NCBI GenBank assembly: GCA_016861185.1 | Contig: BOKW01000003.1 | Coordinates: 248,001 to 312,000 of the forward strand | Reading direction: 5' to 3' | DNA: 64,000 nt | Source of the DNA: Betaproteobacteria bacterium | GTDB lineage: Bacteria; Pseudomonadota; Gammaproteobacteria; Burkholderiales; Burkholderiaceae_F | Part shown: positions 42,689-51,992 of the stretch, one piece after another | Layout: each line of letters starts with the position of its first letter | How positions within the stretch are numbered: the stretch's first letter is position 1 | Position numbers and translations under genes: made by a program | The notes under the pieces: model-generated | Database searches by the model: none | Told to the model about the DNA's origin: nothing | What the model saw: the letters and a program-made list of their open reading frames with translations, nothing else

Positions 42689-43150
42689 ATGAATCGACCC
42701 ATCGTGCTTTCTGCCCTACTGGGCATGCTGCTGACCGGCTGCCAGACGGTGAAGCTGGTAACGCCGTTGAAGGAACGCAGCAATCCTCAGGTGAGCGTCG
42801 CCGACGGCCGCGTTCGCGTCGCGCCCGACATCCTCACGTTCTTCTCGGACGAGAAGAACGTGACGATCACGTGGCGGCTGCCCGCCGATTCGCGCCTGCG
42901 GTTCGCCGATCGAGGCATCGAAATCCACGGGCGCGTCACCGACCGCGCAGTGCGCACGCCAGACGGCGGCGAAGCGGTCGTTCTCGATCGCACCCAAAAC
43001 GAGATCGTCGAGTGCAAGCGTTCGCAGGACGGCCTGGCTTTCGCCTGCCTGAACCGGAATACGCGGCCGGGGGTCTACAAGTACTCGATCCGGATCAGCG
43101 ACGGGCAGAAGACGATCGAGGTCGATCCGCCGATCGTCAACGGCTGGTAG
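42689..43150 (+). CDS. Lipoprotein of unknown function
   Basis: A 153-residue protein with a lipobox LLTGC (Cys18), so it should be acylated. The mature domain is beta-rich (NVTITWRLPADSRLRF, EIVECKRSQDGLAFACLNRN). GGAGGAG precedes ATG 42689. Its last 14 bp overlap the convergent end of the cyclase-STAND gene. No family is assigned. Confidence 0.75.
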   Translation: MNRPIVLSALLGMLLTGCQTVKLVTPLKERSNPQVSVADGRVRVAPDILTFFSDEKNVTITWRLPADSRLRFADRGIEIHGRVTDRAVRTPDGGEAVVLDRTQNEIVECKRSQDGLAFACLNRNTRPGVYKYSIRISDGQKTIEVDPPIVNGW

Positions 43151-45785
43151 CGAGCGCGGAGCCGGCGAGCCAGACACGCGCCTGCTCGAGGACGAGCGCG
43201 CCCGGCGCCGCGCGGCCGCGGGCTTCGATGCGTGCAAACGCGTCGGCGCCCAGCGCCGCACGCGCAGCATCGATGGCCTGCACGAGGAACGCCTCGTCGG
43301 CCGGATCGCGCCGCAAGCCGGTTTCCTCGCGTTGCATCTCGGCCGAACCGAAGTACAGCGCGGCTCGTTCGAAGTCGCCGATTGCTGCAGCCACGCCCGC
43401 GCAGACCTCGAGGAAGCTGCGTTCGACCGGCCGCGACCCGATCTGCCGTCCGATCGCGTCGGCTTCGAGCAGACTCGGACCGGCCTCGTCGTTTCGACCC
43501 GATAGAACCTGCACTATTGCGAGGTTGAGCAGGCCGATGGCGATGCTCTCCTGATTCCCGACGGTGCGCGCCGCTTCGACCGTATGTCGATACATCGCTT
43601 CGGCATCGGTAAGCCGGCCTTCCATCCGACGCAGCATCGCCACCGAATTGAGCGCGCCGGCGAGCTCGCGCAGATCACCCTGTTCGCGTGCCAGCGTGAG
43701 CGCCTCCTCCAGGTAGGCGCGCGCCGCGCCCAGATCGCCTTCGCCGAGACACGCCATGCCGAGCGGTTGCAGCACACGCTCCACCACGTCGCTTCGGCCC
43801 AGCTCTCGCGCGATATCGAGGCTCTCGGTCAGGCAGGTCCGCGCCTCGGCATCGCGGCCGCTGAAGAAGCACAGTTGGCCCGCACCAAACAAGGCCCGGC
43901 AGCGTTCGATGGTTCGACTCCGCAGCGCCGGCCATCCGAGGACTGCGATCGTGACCTGATGTCCCAACGTCAGCAGCCCCCGGTTGATCCAATAGGGCCG
44001 CAGCGCGTAGACGAGCCGCAAGCCGGACGACGCGCGAGCATCTCCGCTCCCACTCCAGGCGATCGCAGCCAGCAGGTTGTCCCTGTCTTCGTCGAGCCGG
44101 CGCAGCCAAAGTCCCTGCTGCGGTCCGGCCAGCTCAGGGAACGCCTGCTCCGCAAGCAGCACGCAGCGCTCGAGGTGTCGCGTGCGCGTCGTCTCTTCGT
44201 CGCCGGCTTCGCGCAAGTGTTCGAGGGCGTACTGCCGCACCGTCTCCAGCATCCGATAGCGCCCACCCTCGATGTCGGCGATGACCAGCGACTTCTCCAC
44301 GAGACGCGCCAGCAGATCGAGCACGTCGGCCGCTTCGATGTCGCCGCCGGCGCCGACCGCCTCGGCAGCTTCCAGCGTCCAGCCGCCGGCGAAGACCGAC
44401 AGGCGCTGGAACAGCGTGCGCTCCGGCGGAGCGAGCAGGTCGTACGACCAGTCGATCAGCGCGCGCAGCGTGCGCTGGCGCGGCAGCACGGTGCGATCGC
44501 CGGTGACGAGCAGTTTGAAGCGTTCGTGCAGCCGCGCGGCGATCGCCTCGACGGACAGCGCGCGCATGCGCGCCGCCGCCAGCTCGAGCGCGAGCGGAAT
44601 GCCGTCGAGCTGGTGGCAGATCGCGGCGACGGTCCGCGCGTTGTTCGCGGTGAGCCGGAATGCCGGCTGCGCAGCGCCGGCGCGGTCGACGAACAGACGC
44701 ACCGCGTCACTCTGCGCGAGCGCTTCCGCTGCCGCCTGCGCCCGCGGGTCGGGTGCGGCAAGCGGCGCAAGCTGGAACACCGTTTCGCCGGCGATCTGCA
44801 ACGCGTCGCGGCTGGTCGCGAGGATCTTGACCTTCGGTCCCGCCTGCAGCAGCCGCTTGGCGACGTCCGCGCACGCGTGCACCAGGTGTTCGCAATTGTC
44901 GAGGATGATCAGTAGCGTGCGGTCGCGCGCGAACTTGAGCAGCGCGTCGAGCACGGTGCCGCCGGCTTCCTCCTTGACGCCGAGCACCGAAGCGACCGAC
45001 TGCGGCACGAGCTGCGCGTCGGCCAGCGGCGCCAGCTCGATCAGCCACACGCCGTCCGGATAGTCGTCGAGCACTTCGGCGCCGAGTTGCACCGACAGCC
45101 GCGACTTGCCGATGCCGCCCATACCGAGCAGCGTCACCAGACGGTTGGCCGCGAGCAGTCGCCGCACGTCGGCGAGTTCGCGGCTGCGGCCGACGAACGA
45201 ATTCAACTGTTGCGCGAGGTTGTTCGGCGTTGCCTCGAGCGAACGCAGCGCCGGGAATTCCGCGCGGAGCCCCGGGTGGATGACCTGGTAGACGCGTTCG
45301 GGCGCGGCCAAGTCGCGCAGTCGGACGGCGCCCAGATCGCGCAGCGAAACGTCCGCCGGCGCATCGGCACGCACCGCATCGGCCACCGCCTGCGAAACGA
45401 GGATCTGGCCGCCGTGCGCCGCGCTCATGATGCGCGCGGCACGATTCACCTCACGGCCATAGAAGTCGCCGGCGCGCCGCTCGTCCACGCCGCGATGCAG
45501 TCCGCAACGGATCCGCAGCACAATGCCGTCGCCGGCCTCCGGGGCGGCGAGCGCAAGTTGCATGTCGACCGCGGCCGCGAGCGCATTGTGCGCACTGTCG
45601 AACGCCGCGTGTACGCCGTCGCCGGTGGTCTTGACGATCGTGCCGCGGTGGCGCTCGACCGCGGCGTGGCAGAGCGCGTCGTGCCGCGCGAGCGCGAGGC
45701 GCATCCGCTCGGGCGCCTCCTCCCACAGCCGGGTGCTGCCTTCGATGTCGGTGAACAGGTACGTGACGGCGACGGGCTCGGTCAC
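43137..45785 (-). CDS. Class III nucleotidyl cyclase-STAND ATPase-TPR regulator
   Basis: An 882-residue multidomain signalling protein. Residues 1-170 are a class III cyclase domain (TDIEGSTRLWE with Asp13; TTGDGVHAAF with Asp56; the second metal Asp is thus present). Residues about 190-500 are a STAND/NB-ARC ATPase with the P-loop GMGGIGKSRL (221-230), Walker B ILDNCEHLV and a CHQLDGIPLALELAAARMRA sensor-like stretch. The C-terminal 380 residues are TPR-like. Family members are AfsR-like regulators, but here a cyclase replaces the DNA-binding domain. The start is GTG 45785. It is soluble, and the ligand is unknown. Confidence 0.88.
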   Translation of the reverse strand: MTEPVAVTYLFTDIEGSTRLWEEAPERMRLALARHDALCHAAVERHRGTIVKTTGDGVHAAFDSAHNALAAAVDMQLALAAPEAGDGIVLRIRCGLHRGVDERRAGDFYGREVNRAARIMSAAHGGQILVSQAVADAVRADAPADVSLRDLGAVRLRDLAAPERVYQVIHPGLRAEFPALRSLEATPNNLAQQLNSFVGRSRELADVRRLLAANRLVTLLGMGGIGKSRLSVQLGAEVLDDYPDGVWLIELAPLADAQLVPQSVASVLGVKEEAGGTVLDALLKFARDRTLLIILDNCEHLVHACADVAKRLLQAGPKVKILATSRDALQIAGETVFQLAPLAAPDPRAQAAAEALAQSDAVRLFVDRAGAAQPAFRLTANNARTVAAICHQLDGIPLALELAAARMRALSVEAIAARLHERFKLLVTGDRTVLPRQRTLRALIDWSYDLLAPPERTLFQRLSVFAGGWTLEAAEAVGAGGDIEAADVLDLLARLVEKSLVIADIEGGRYRMLETVRQYALEHLREAGDEETTRTRHLERCVLLAEQAFPELAGPQQGLWLRRLDEDRDNLLAAIAWSGSGDARASSGLRLVYALRPYWINRGLLTLGHQVTIAVLGWPALRSRTIERCRALFGAGQLCFFSGRDAEARTCLTESLDIARELGRSDVVERVLQPLGMACLGEGDLGAARAYLEEALTLAREQGDLRELAGALNSVAMLRRMEGRLTDAEAMYRHTVEAARTVGNQESIAIGLLNLAIVQVLSGRNDEAGPSLLEADAIGRQIGSRPVERSFLEVCAGVAAAIGDFERAALYFGSAEMQREETGLRRDPADEAFLVQAIDAARAALGADAFARIEARGRAAPGALVLEQARVWLAGSALATSR

Positions 45786-45827
45786 TTGGCTGTCCGGTCG
45801 ATGCGGCGGATCGGCTGGCCCGCTCGC

Positions 45828-46232
45828 TCAGTCGCGCCCTTTGCCTTTGCCCTTGCCTTTGCCCTTGCCGCGACCGCGGTCGTCGTCGCGTCCGCGCCGA
45901 TCGTCGCCGCGGCGCACGTGCTGGTCGTACCAGTCGTGACGCACGAAGTAGACCGGATAGCCGCAGGCGTTGTAGCGGTGGCAGTACTTGGCCCAATTCT
46001 TCCGGTGGCCGTAGGGCACCCACATGTAGATCGGCTGCACGACGACATGCGGCGGCGGCGGCGCGATGATCACCGGCTGCGGAATGACCACCGCAGGCTG
46101 CGGAAAGCGCCCGATGTCGATGCGACCGTAGACGCCGGGCTGGCTGATCTCGACGGTGATGCCGACATCGGTCGCATACGCGGCCGGTGCGATCGTCAGG
46201 GCGGCGAGTGCTGTCGCGAGCAAACGTTTCAT
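45828..46232 (-). CDS. Exported basic protein with GK-repeat tail
   Basis: A 134-residue protein with a signal peptide (MKRLLATALAALTIAPAAYA). The mature part has a Pro-rich centre (PQPVIIAPPPPHVVV), a Tyr/Arg segment (PYGHRKNWAKYCHRYNACGY) and a very basic end made of a GK dipeptide run then RD. The central pattern is common in small betaproteobacterial exported proteins of unknown role. The tail is encoded by a simple repeat that could vary in length. Confidence 0.7.
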   Translation of the reverse strand: MKRLLATALAALTIAPAAYATDVGITVEISQPGVYGRIDIGRFPQPAVVIPQPVIIAPPPPHVVVQPIYMWVPYGHRKNWAKYCHRYNACGYPVYFVRHDWYDQHVRRGDDRRGRDDDRGRGKGKGKGKGKGRD

Positions 46233-46353
46233 GGCGACTCCTCGTTGGGACGGGTGACGGCGTAAGGTTACCGCCAAGCCGATGTACCGCCGTACCGCGT
46301 CACGACGACTGCTCCGTGCCCGTTGCGACGGCGCGTATGCTGCGCGGCCAGCG

Positions 46354-46821
46354 ATGAACGACTGCCTTTTCTGCCGCATCGTCGAGGGTCTCGAGCCGGC
46401 GAGCGTGGTCGAGCGCACGTCCTCGACGCTGACCTTCCTCGATCTGTACGGCGTGCGCGAGGGCCACGCGCTGGTGATTCCGCGGCGGCACGCGCTGCGC
46501 CTCGAAGAACTCGCGCCCGCCGAACGCCGCGCGCTGTTCGACGCGGTGGCGCGCGTGCAGTTCGCGCAGCGCGCCGCCGGACTGCGAGCCGACGGCTACA
46601 CGCTGCTCGTCAACGACGGCCCCGCCGCGGGTCAGCACGTCCCGCACGTGCACGTGCACGTCGTGCCGCGCGGTCGCGGCGACACCTGCGCGGTGATCGG
46701 CCGCTTCGTGCTCGCCACGCTGAACTACTTCGGCCGGCCGCGCCCGCGCGCCGCGCTCGACGCGATCGCCGCGCGCCTGCACGACCGGCTGCGGTGCGCC
46801 GACGCCGCGTCCGGCGACTGA
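46354..46821 (+). CDS. HIT family protein
   Basis: A 155-residue protein starting with the zinc-like CLFCRIVEG and ending the catalytic domain with the histidine triad HVPHVHVHVVPR. HIT proteins hydrolyse nucleotide conjugates such as dinucleoside polyphosphates or AMP-lysine. The start is ATG 46354, directly before the NDCLFC motif. Confidence 0.92.
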   Translation: MNDCLFCRIVEGLEPASVVERTSSTLTFLDLYGVREGHALVIPRRHALRLEELAPAERRALFDAVARVQFAQRAAGLRADGYTLLVNDGPAAGQHVPHVHVHVVPRGRGDTCAVIGRFVLATLNYFGRPRPRAALDAIAARLHDRLRCADAASGD

Positions 46822-46840
46822 GCCCAACGCGCGCGGCGGC

Positions 46841-47128
46841 TCACACGTCGCGCACGACCACGCCTTTCCAGAACGCGACGCGGTCCTTGATCGGACGCGC
46901 GGTTTCCGTGGGCTCCGGGTAGTACCAGGCGGCGTCCGGGTTCTCCCGGCCGCCGACGCGGATCGTGTAGTAGCTCGCAGTGCCCTTCCAATGACACACC
47001 GTATGCGTGGGGCTGTCGACGAAGTATTCGCGTCGCAGCGAGGCTGCCGGGAAATACGCGTTGCCTTCGACCGTCACGATGTCGTCGGATTCGGCCAGCA
47101 CCACGCCGTTCCATTCCGCACGCTTCAT
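46841..47128 (-). CDS. DUF427 family protein
   Basis: A 95-residue protein with the family pattern: WNGVVLAESDDIVTVEGNAY, FPAASLRREYF, THTVCHWKGTASYYTIRVGG, DAAWYYPEP and RVAFWKGV. The function is unknown. It is divergent from the second cold-shock gene; its start is only about 30 bp from the conserved csp promoter block. Confidence 0.88.
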   Translation of the reverse strand: MKRAEWNGVVLAESDDIVTVEGNAYFPAASLRREYFVDSPTHTVCHWKGTASYYTIRVGGRENPDAAWYYPEPTETARPIKDRVAFWKGVVVRDV

Positions 47129-47159
47129 CTTCGACCTCCTGCACCGGGCGCGACCCCGC

Positions 47160-47376
47160 GAAAATATCATTCGACAACGCGCCGAAAACCGCGTAGGCTT
47201 CGCCCCGCTTTCGTTTGAGTGTCAGTTTTCCTCCGGTTTCTCCTGGCCCGTTTGTTTGTTCGTTGAACAACGGCGCGACCTCGGTTTCCCCAGGTTTACG
47301 TAGCTTGATCGTTGGCTCGCTGCGGGCGCTTATCCGCCGCGATTGACTTCTCAACTTGTTCATCGAGGACGTAAAC
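47160..47376 (+). promoter_or_regulatory. Promoter and long leader of cold-shock gene 2
   Basis: Homologous to 20971-21181. It keeps the block starting AAAATATCAT--TCGACA, CTCCGGTTTCTCCTGGCCCG, the TTTCCCCAGGTTTACGTAGC segment, CTTGATCGTTGGCTCGCTG and CGATTGACTTCTCA. This points to a shared thermosensitive leader. Transcription should begin shortly after the AT-rich start. Confidence 0.7.
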
Positions 47377-47580
47377 ATGGCTACCGGTGTCGTCAAATGG
47401 TTCAACGACGCAAAAGGTTTCGGATTCATCACGCCGGATGACGGCGGCAAGGATCTGTTCGCGCACTTCTCCGAGATCCAGGCGGGCGGCTTCAAGTCGC
47501 TCTCCGAGGGTCAGCGCGTGGAATTCGTCGTCAAGCAGGGCCAAAAAGGCCCGCAGGCGGCCGAGATCCGCGTCGTCTGA
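47377..47580 (+). CDS. Cold-shock protein, CspA family (copy 2)
   Basis: A 67-residue CSD protein with RNP1 KGFGFIT and DLFAHFS. It differs from copy 1 (21182-21385) at nine positions, mostly conservative. It is expected to act as an RNA chaperone. The leader and terminator give a clean single-gene unit. Confidence 0.95.
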   Translation: MATGVVKWFNDAKGFGFITPDDGGKDLFAHFSEIQAGGFKSLSEGQRVEFVVKQGQKGPQAAEIRVV

Positions 47581-47600
47581 GTTCGGACGCGCGCTGATAG

Positions 47601-47629
47601 AACCGCGGCCGGGCGCCGCGGTTTTTTTT
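47601..47629 (+). terminator. Rho-independent terminator after csp copy 2
   Basis: AACCGCGGC-CGGGC-GCCGCGGTT, a perfect 9-bp stem followed by a run of T residues. Confidence 0.93.
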
Positions 47630-47836
47630 CGCCGGCGCCGCATCGCACGGCTTAACGAATGCGCGCGACGCGCGATCGCGTGTCGTCGCGCGGAAACTCG
47701 CCGGCCATCTTCGGGTCAGAATCCGGGCTGACAATCTCTGCCGTTACGGCGGAAGTCGCGGCGCGCCAGAACAAGCAACGACAACCGGGCGCGCTACGCG
47801 GCCGCTGCGCCGACATCGACCAAGGAGGGTTCACGC

Positions 47837-48415
47837 ATGCGAACAGCCGTTCGCCTGGATGCGCTTCACTTTCACGAGCTGGTGACGCACTTCCTCGCGC
47901 TGCCGCCGCAGGATCGGCGGCTGCGCTTCGGCCGTGCGATGACGGACGAGGCCGTCATCGATTACGTAGGCGGTATCGACTTCGAACGCGACGCCGTCTA
48001 CGGCGTAGTCGATCCGGTGCTCGACATCGCCGGTGCGCTGCATCTGGCGTGCGGCGCGCACGGTATCGAGCTTGGACTGAGCGTGCTGCCGCAGGCGCGC
48101 GGCGCCGGCATCGGCACCCGACTGCTGGAGCACGCGGCGGAAGTGGCGCGCGAACGCGGCGCGGCGCGGCTGTACGTACGCGATCTGGCGCGCAACGAGG
48201 CGATGCAACGGCTCGCGCGCCGCGCCGGCGTGCCGTTCGTCACGGCGCCCGACGGCGCCGGCGGTGCACTTCAGCACGCACTCGCGGCAGAGCGGACAGC
48301 GCTCGGTCCGAAGGCTCCAGTCATGCTGATCGATTCCGCGCTGCGCGTGGAACCGCGTCCGGCCGCGCGGCCCACCGTCGCCCACTCGGTTCGTCACTAC
48401 GAGTTTCATCCCTGA
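47837..48415 (+). CDS. GNAT family N-acetyltransferase
   Basis: A 192-residue GNAT protein. The acetyl-CoA loop is LSVLPQARGAGIGTRLLEHA (motif A, Q/RxxGxG/A form), preceded by EL and followed by a motif B helix. The substrate is unknown. CAAGGAGG lies 6 nt before ATG 47837. The 30-residue C-terminal tail carries no motif. Confidence 0.85.
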   Translation: MRTAVRLDALHFHELVTHFLALPPQDRRLRFGRAMTDEAVIDYVGGIDFERDAVYGVVDPVLDIAGALHLACGAHGIELGLSVLPQARGAGIGTRLLEHAAEVARERGAARLYVRDLARNEAMQRLARRAGVPFVTAPDGAGGALQHALAAERTALGPKAPVMLIDSALRVEPRPAARPTVAHSVRHYEFHP

Positions 48416-48496
48416 GCGCCGGCCCGGCGCGCCCGGCGCGCATCGACGCTGGCCGTGGCAAGCTGCGGCCGTGACATACCGCGGCCCGAATCGGCG

Positions 48497-48922
48497 ATGC
48501 GTCCGCGGGTGATGCTGCGCGGCGCGCTCGTATGGCTGCTGATCGCCGCCGCCGAATCCGCACACGGCATCGCGCGCACGCTTTATCTGCAGCCGCTGGT
48601 CGGCGATCGACCGGCGCGCCAGATCGCGGTCGCCAGCGGCGCGGCGATCGTGCTCGCGATCGCATGGCTCGCCGCGCGCTGGATCGGCGCCGCCACGCGC
48701 GGGCAGCAGCTCGCCGTCGGACTGCTGTGGCTGGCGCTGACGATCGCCTTCGATCTCGCGCTCGGCCGCCGGGTCTTCGGCCTTTCCTGGGAGCGGCTGC
48801 TCGAAGACTTCCGGATCTGGGAGGGAAGGCTGTTTCCGCTCGGGCTGCTGGTGCTCGCGTTCGCGCCGATGATCGCCGCGCGCTGGCGCGGCTTGTCCGC
48901 GGGCGCAAAGCAGACGCCTTAA
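48497..48922 (+). CDS. Membrane protein of unknown function
   Basis: A 141-residue protein with about four hydrophobic segments (MLRGALVWLLIAAAESAHGI, IAVASGAAIVLAIAWLAARW, AVGLLWLALTIAFDLALG, LFPLGLLVLAFAPMIAA). No recognised family. It is on the same strand and 43 bp before the alpha/beta hydrolase. Confidence 0.7.
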   Translation: MRPRVMLRGALVWLLIAAAESAHGIARTLYLQPLVGDRPARQIAVASGAAIVLAIAWLAARWIGAATRGQQLAVGLLWLALTIAFDLALGRRVFGLSWERLLEDFRIWEGRLFPLGLLVLAFAPMIAARWRGLSAGAKQTP

Positions 48923-48965
48923 GGGGTGTCGGACGCCGTCGAGGCGCGGCGCTATCCTGAGCGCG

Positions 48966-49913
48966 ATGAAACGGCTCCTGCGCGCGCTCGGCTACGCGCT
49001 CGCCACCTTGCTCGTCGTCGGCGGCAGCGCGCTTGCGCTGACCTACGCGCCCGATCGGCCGCCCGAGGCTCTGATGACGCGCTGGGCGCCAGCGCCGTCG
49101 CAGTTGCTTGCGCTGCAGGGCATGGCCGTGCATATGCGCGACGTGGGCCCGCGCGACGATCCGCTGCCGATCGTGCTGCTGCACGGCACCGCGGCCAGCC
49201 TGCACACGTGGGACGGCTGGGCCGCCGCGCTTGCACCGACGCGGCGCGTGATCACGGTCGATCTGCCCGGCTTCGGATTGACCGGGCCCGAACCCAGGGG
49301 CGACTACCGCATCGAGCGCTACGTGCGGTTCCTCGTCGGACTGCTCGACGCGCTGGGCGTCAAGCGCTGCGTGCTGGGCGGAAACTCGCTCGGCGGCGAG
49401 ATCGCGTGGAACACCGCGCTCGCCGCGCCCGAGCGCGTCGAGCGGCTGATCCTGGTCGATGCAGTCGGTTATCCGCTCGACTTCTTCGACCTGCCGCTCG
49501 GCTTCCAGATCGCGCTGATTCCCGGCCTGAACCGTCTCACCGAAATGTCGTTGCCGCGTCCGCTCGTCGCCGCGAGCGTGCGCGACGTCTACGGCGACGC
49601 TGCGCGCGTGACCGCAGACGCGGTCGACCGCTATTACGAGCTGGCGCTGCGCGCGGGCAACCGGCGCGCGCTCACGCAGCGGCTGCGCCAGGCCGACAAT
49701 GCCGACCGCAGCGAACGCATCCGCGCGGTCGCGCAACCGACGCTGATCCTGTGGGGCGGGCGCGACCGGCTGATCCCGCCCGCGCACGGCGAGCGTTTCG
49801 CGCGCGACATCCGCGCGAGCCGCCACGTGCGCTTCGACGGCCTCGGCCACGTGCCGCAGGAGGAGGATCCCGCGCGCACGGTCGCCGAGGTCAAGCACTT
49901 TCTCGGTCTGTGA
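48966..49913 (+). CDS. Alpha/beta-hydrolase with N-terminal anchor
   Basis: A 315-residue protein. One hydrophobic segment (LGYALATLLVVGGSALALTY) precedes a classical alpha/beta-hydrolase fold: VLLHGTAASLHTWDGWA (oxyanion region), nucleophile elbow GGNSLGGEIAW (Ser in GNSLG), the acid in WGGRDRLIPP and His in GLGHVPQEEDP. The substrate is unknown. It should face the periplasm from the inner membrane. Confidence 0.85.
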   Translation: MKRLLRALGYALATLLVVGGSALALTYAPDRPPEALMTRWAPAPSQLLALQGMAVHMRDVGPRDDPLPIVLLHGTAASLHTWDGWAAALAPTRRVITVDLPGFGLTGPEPRGDYRIERYVRFLVGLLDALGVKRCVLGGNSLGGEIAWNTALAAPERVERLILVDAVGYPLDFFDLPLGFQIALIPGLNRLTEMSLPRPLVAASVRDVYGDAARVTADAVDRYYELALRAGNRRALTQRLRQADNADRSERIRAVAQPTLILWGGRDRLIPPAHGERFARDIRASRHVRFDGLGHVPQEEDPARTVAEVKHFLGL

Positions 49914-50210
49914 ACCGCGCGTCGGTCCGGCGCAACGCTTCTTCGCCGCGCGCATCGACGCGGTTGACCCGCGCCCGCTTCCGCAGCACACTGCGCGCCT
50001 CGCTCATCGAGCGCCATTCGAGAATGGAGGCGCGTATGTCCAAGCAAGTCATTGCTCCGTAGTCGGCCGCTCCCGCGCTGACGTCGGGCTTCCCGCCTGC
50101 GCCGCCGCCCGGCGGCCGACCGATCCGATTCACCATTCGCCCTGCGACGCCTCGCGTCGGCAGGATCGTCTTCGCTCGCGCGCGGCGCGGGCACGGATTC
50201 GGAAGCCCAA

Positions 50211-51278
50211 ATGTTCGAAGACTGTTTCGATCGGTTGCGACCGATCGGTTTCAACCGGGCCGTCGCACAGGCGCTCGCGGCACTGGACGCGACCTCGTTG
50301 CAGGACGCCGCGCCCGTGCGCGTTGTCGGAGTGCAGCGCGACTCGGCGCTCGTGCACGATGGCGCGCTCGAGCGGCGCGCGCGCATCCATCCGCGGCTGG
50401 CGCGCGAACTGGCCGAAGCCGGCGGCGCGCTCGCGGTCGGCGACTGGGTCCTCGCGCGGGCCGACGGCTGCGGCGGGCCGTGGATTCACGCGCGCGCGGC
50501 ACCGGCCACGCAGCTCGTGCGGCGCGATCCCGGCGGCGTGCGACACGTCGTCGTCAGCAACGTCGAAACCGCTTTCCTGCTGATGGGGCTCGACGGCGAC
50601 TTCAACGCGCGCCGGCTCGAGCGTTATCTCGCGGTCGTCCTGTCCGGCGGCGTCTGGCCGGTGGTCATCCTGACCAAAGCCGACATTGCCGCCGCTGCCG
50701 GCGCCGCGCTCCCCGCGCTGCGCGCACGGCTGCCGCCGACGGTGCCGCTGCACGCGGTCAACGCGCTCGATCCGGCGTGCGCGGACGAGCTGGCTCCCTA
50801 TCTCGGCGCGGGCCAGACGATCGTGCTGCTTGGATCGTCGGGCGCCGGCAAATCGACGCTGACCAACACGCTGGTCGGCCGCGCCGTACAGGCCACGCGC
50901 GCGGTGCGCGCCGACGATCATCGCGGACGGCACACGACGACGGCCCGCACCTTGCGGCTCGCCGCCGGCGGCGCCTGCGTGATCGACACGCCGGGACTGC
51001 GCGGACTGCGACCCGACGCCGACGCGGACGCGCTGGATGCGAGCTTCTCCGATATCGCGGCGCTGGCCGCGCGCTGCCGCTTCCGCGACTGCCGGCATCT
51101 GGACGAACCGGACTGCGCGGTGCGCGCGGGGGTGCCGCCCGATCGACTCGCGAACTACCACAAGCTCGCGCGCGAGCTGAGGCGCGACTCGCTGACCGTG
51201 CTCGAACGCAAGCAGCAGGTCGCGCGCTGGAAGGTGCTGCAGCGCGCGGCGCACGCGCGGATGAAGATGAAGCGGTGA
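50211..51278 (+). CDS. rsgA: Ribosome small-subunit-dependent GTPase A
   Basis: A 355-residue circularly permuted GTPase. An N-terminal OB fold (about 35-110) precedes G4 TKAD, then P-loop GSSGAGKSTLTNTL (208-221), the G2 segment with DDHRGRHTTT, and G3 DTPGLRGL. The C-terminal zinc site is ARCRFRDCRHLDEPDCAV. RsgA checks late 30S maturation and is stimulated by the small subunit. ATG 50211 is the start. Confidence 0.93.
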   Translation: MFEDCFDRLRPIGFNRAVAQALAALDATSLQDAAPVRVVGVQRDSALVHDGALERRARIHPRLARELAEAGGALAVGDWVLARADGCGGPWIHARAAPATQLVRRDPGGVRHVVVSNVETAFLLMGLDGDFNARRLERYLAVVLSGGVWPVVILTKADIAAAAGAALPALRARLPPTVPLHAVNALDPACADELAPYLGAGQTIVLLGSSGAGKSTLTNTLVGRAVQATRAVRADDHRGRHTTTARTLRLAAGGACVIDTPGLRGLRPDADADALDASFSDIAALAARCRFRDCRHLDEPDCAVRAGVPPDRLANYHKLARELRRDSLTVLERKQQVARWKVLQRAAHARMKMKR

Positions 51279-51331
51279 GACATGCCAGGGCGGCGCGCTA
51301 CGAAAGAGGTCGCACCCGGGGCGATCGAAGG

Positions 51332-51372
51332 GAATCACCCCTGCCCCCTTTCTAAAGGGCGGTGCAGGGGGC
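51332..51372. repeat. C-rich interspersed palindrome (type A, decayed copy 4)
   Basis: GAATCACCCCTGCCCCCTTT faces AAAGGGCGGTGCAGGGGGCA, an imperfect copy of the palindromes at 4935, 6984 and 7078. It lies between rsgA and the chromate transporter genes. Confidence 0.65.
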
Positions 51373-51407
51373 AGCGCGGTGCGCGTCGCGACCATTACGA
51401 TCACGGC

Positions 51408-51992
51408 ATGTCGACCGAAGCCGCACCGCTCGAACGCCCGCGCTCGCCGGGCGAGTTGTTCGTCGCCTTCACGCTGCTCGCGCTGCAGGGCTTCGGCGGC
51501 GTGCTCGCGATCGCGCAGCGCGTGCTGTGCGAGCAGCGGCGCTGGCTCACGCGCGAGCAATTCGTCGAGATCCTGGCGATCGGTCAGGTGCTGCCGGGCC
51601 CGAACGTCTGCAACGTCGCGCTGATGGTCGGCGACCGCTTCTTCGGCTGGCGCGGAGCGTTCGCCGCGCTGGCCGGCATGATGGCCGTGCCGCTCGCGAT
51701 CGTGCTCGCGCTGACCGCGCTGTACGCGCAGTTCGCGGCGCTGGCGGCGGTGGCCGGCGCGCTGAAAGGCATGGGCGCGGTAGCGGCGGGCATGATCGTC
51801 GGCACCGCGCTGAGGCTCGCGCCGGCGTTGCGCACGAACGCGCTGGGGTTGCCGGCGTGTCTCGCCTTCGGCGCCGCGGCCTTCGTGCTGGTTGCGCTCG
51901 TGCGCGCGCCGCTCGTCTGGGTGCTGCTCGGGCTCGGTGCGGCCGCTTGCGCGGTCGCCGCCTGGCGTCTGCGCGCGGGCGATGCACGATGA
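51408..51992 (+). CDS. Chromate transporter, first subunit (half-size)
   Basis: A 194-residue membrane protein of the CHR family. LLALQGFGGVLAIAQRVLCE, then QFVEILAIGQVLPGPNVCNV, is the diagnostic half-domain motif. Short CHR proteins pair as two adjacent genes; the partner starts by ATGA overlap. The family exports chromate, sometimes with sulfate-like specificity. ATG 51408 is chosen because earlier in-frame sequence crosses the palindromic repeat. Confidence 0.88.
   Translation: MSTEAAPLERPRSPGELFVAFTLLALQGFGGVLAIAQRVLCEQRRWLTREQFVEILAIGQVLPGPNVCNVALMVGDRFFGWRGAFAALAGMMAVPLAIVLALTALYAQFAALAAVAGALKGMGAVAAGMIVGTALRLAPALRTNALGLPACLAFGAAAFVLVALVRAPLVWVLLGLGAAACAVAAWRLRAGDAR

Noticed and set aside
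50038..50064. Eight-codon frame MSKQVIAP after the alpha/beta hydrolase
   Set aside because: Too short to support, no terminator and no homologue recognised; possibly a trace of a lost gene.
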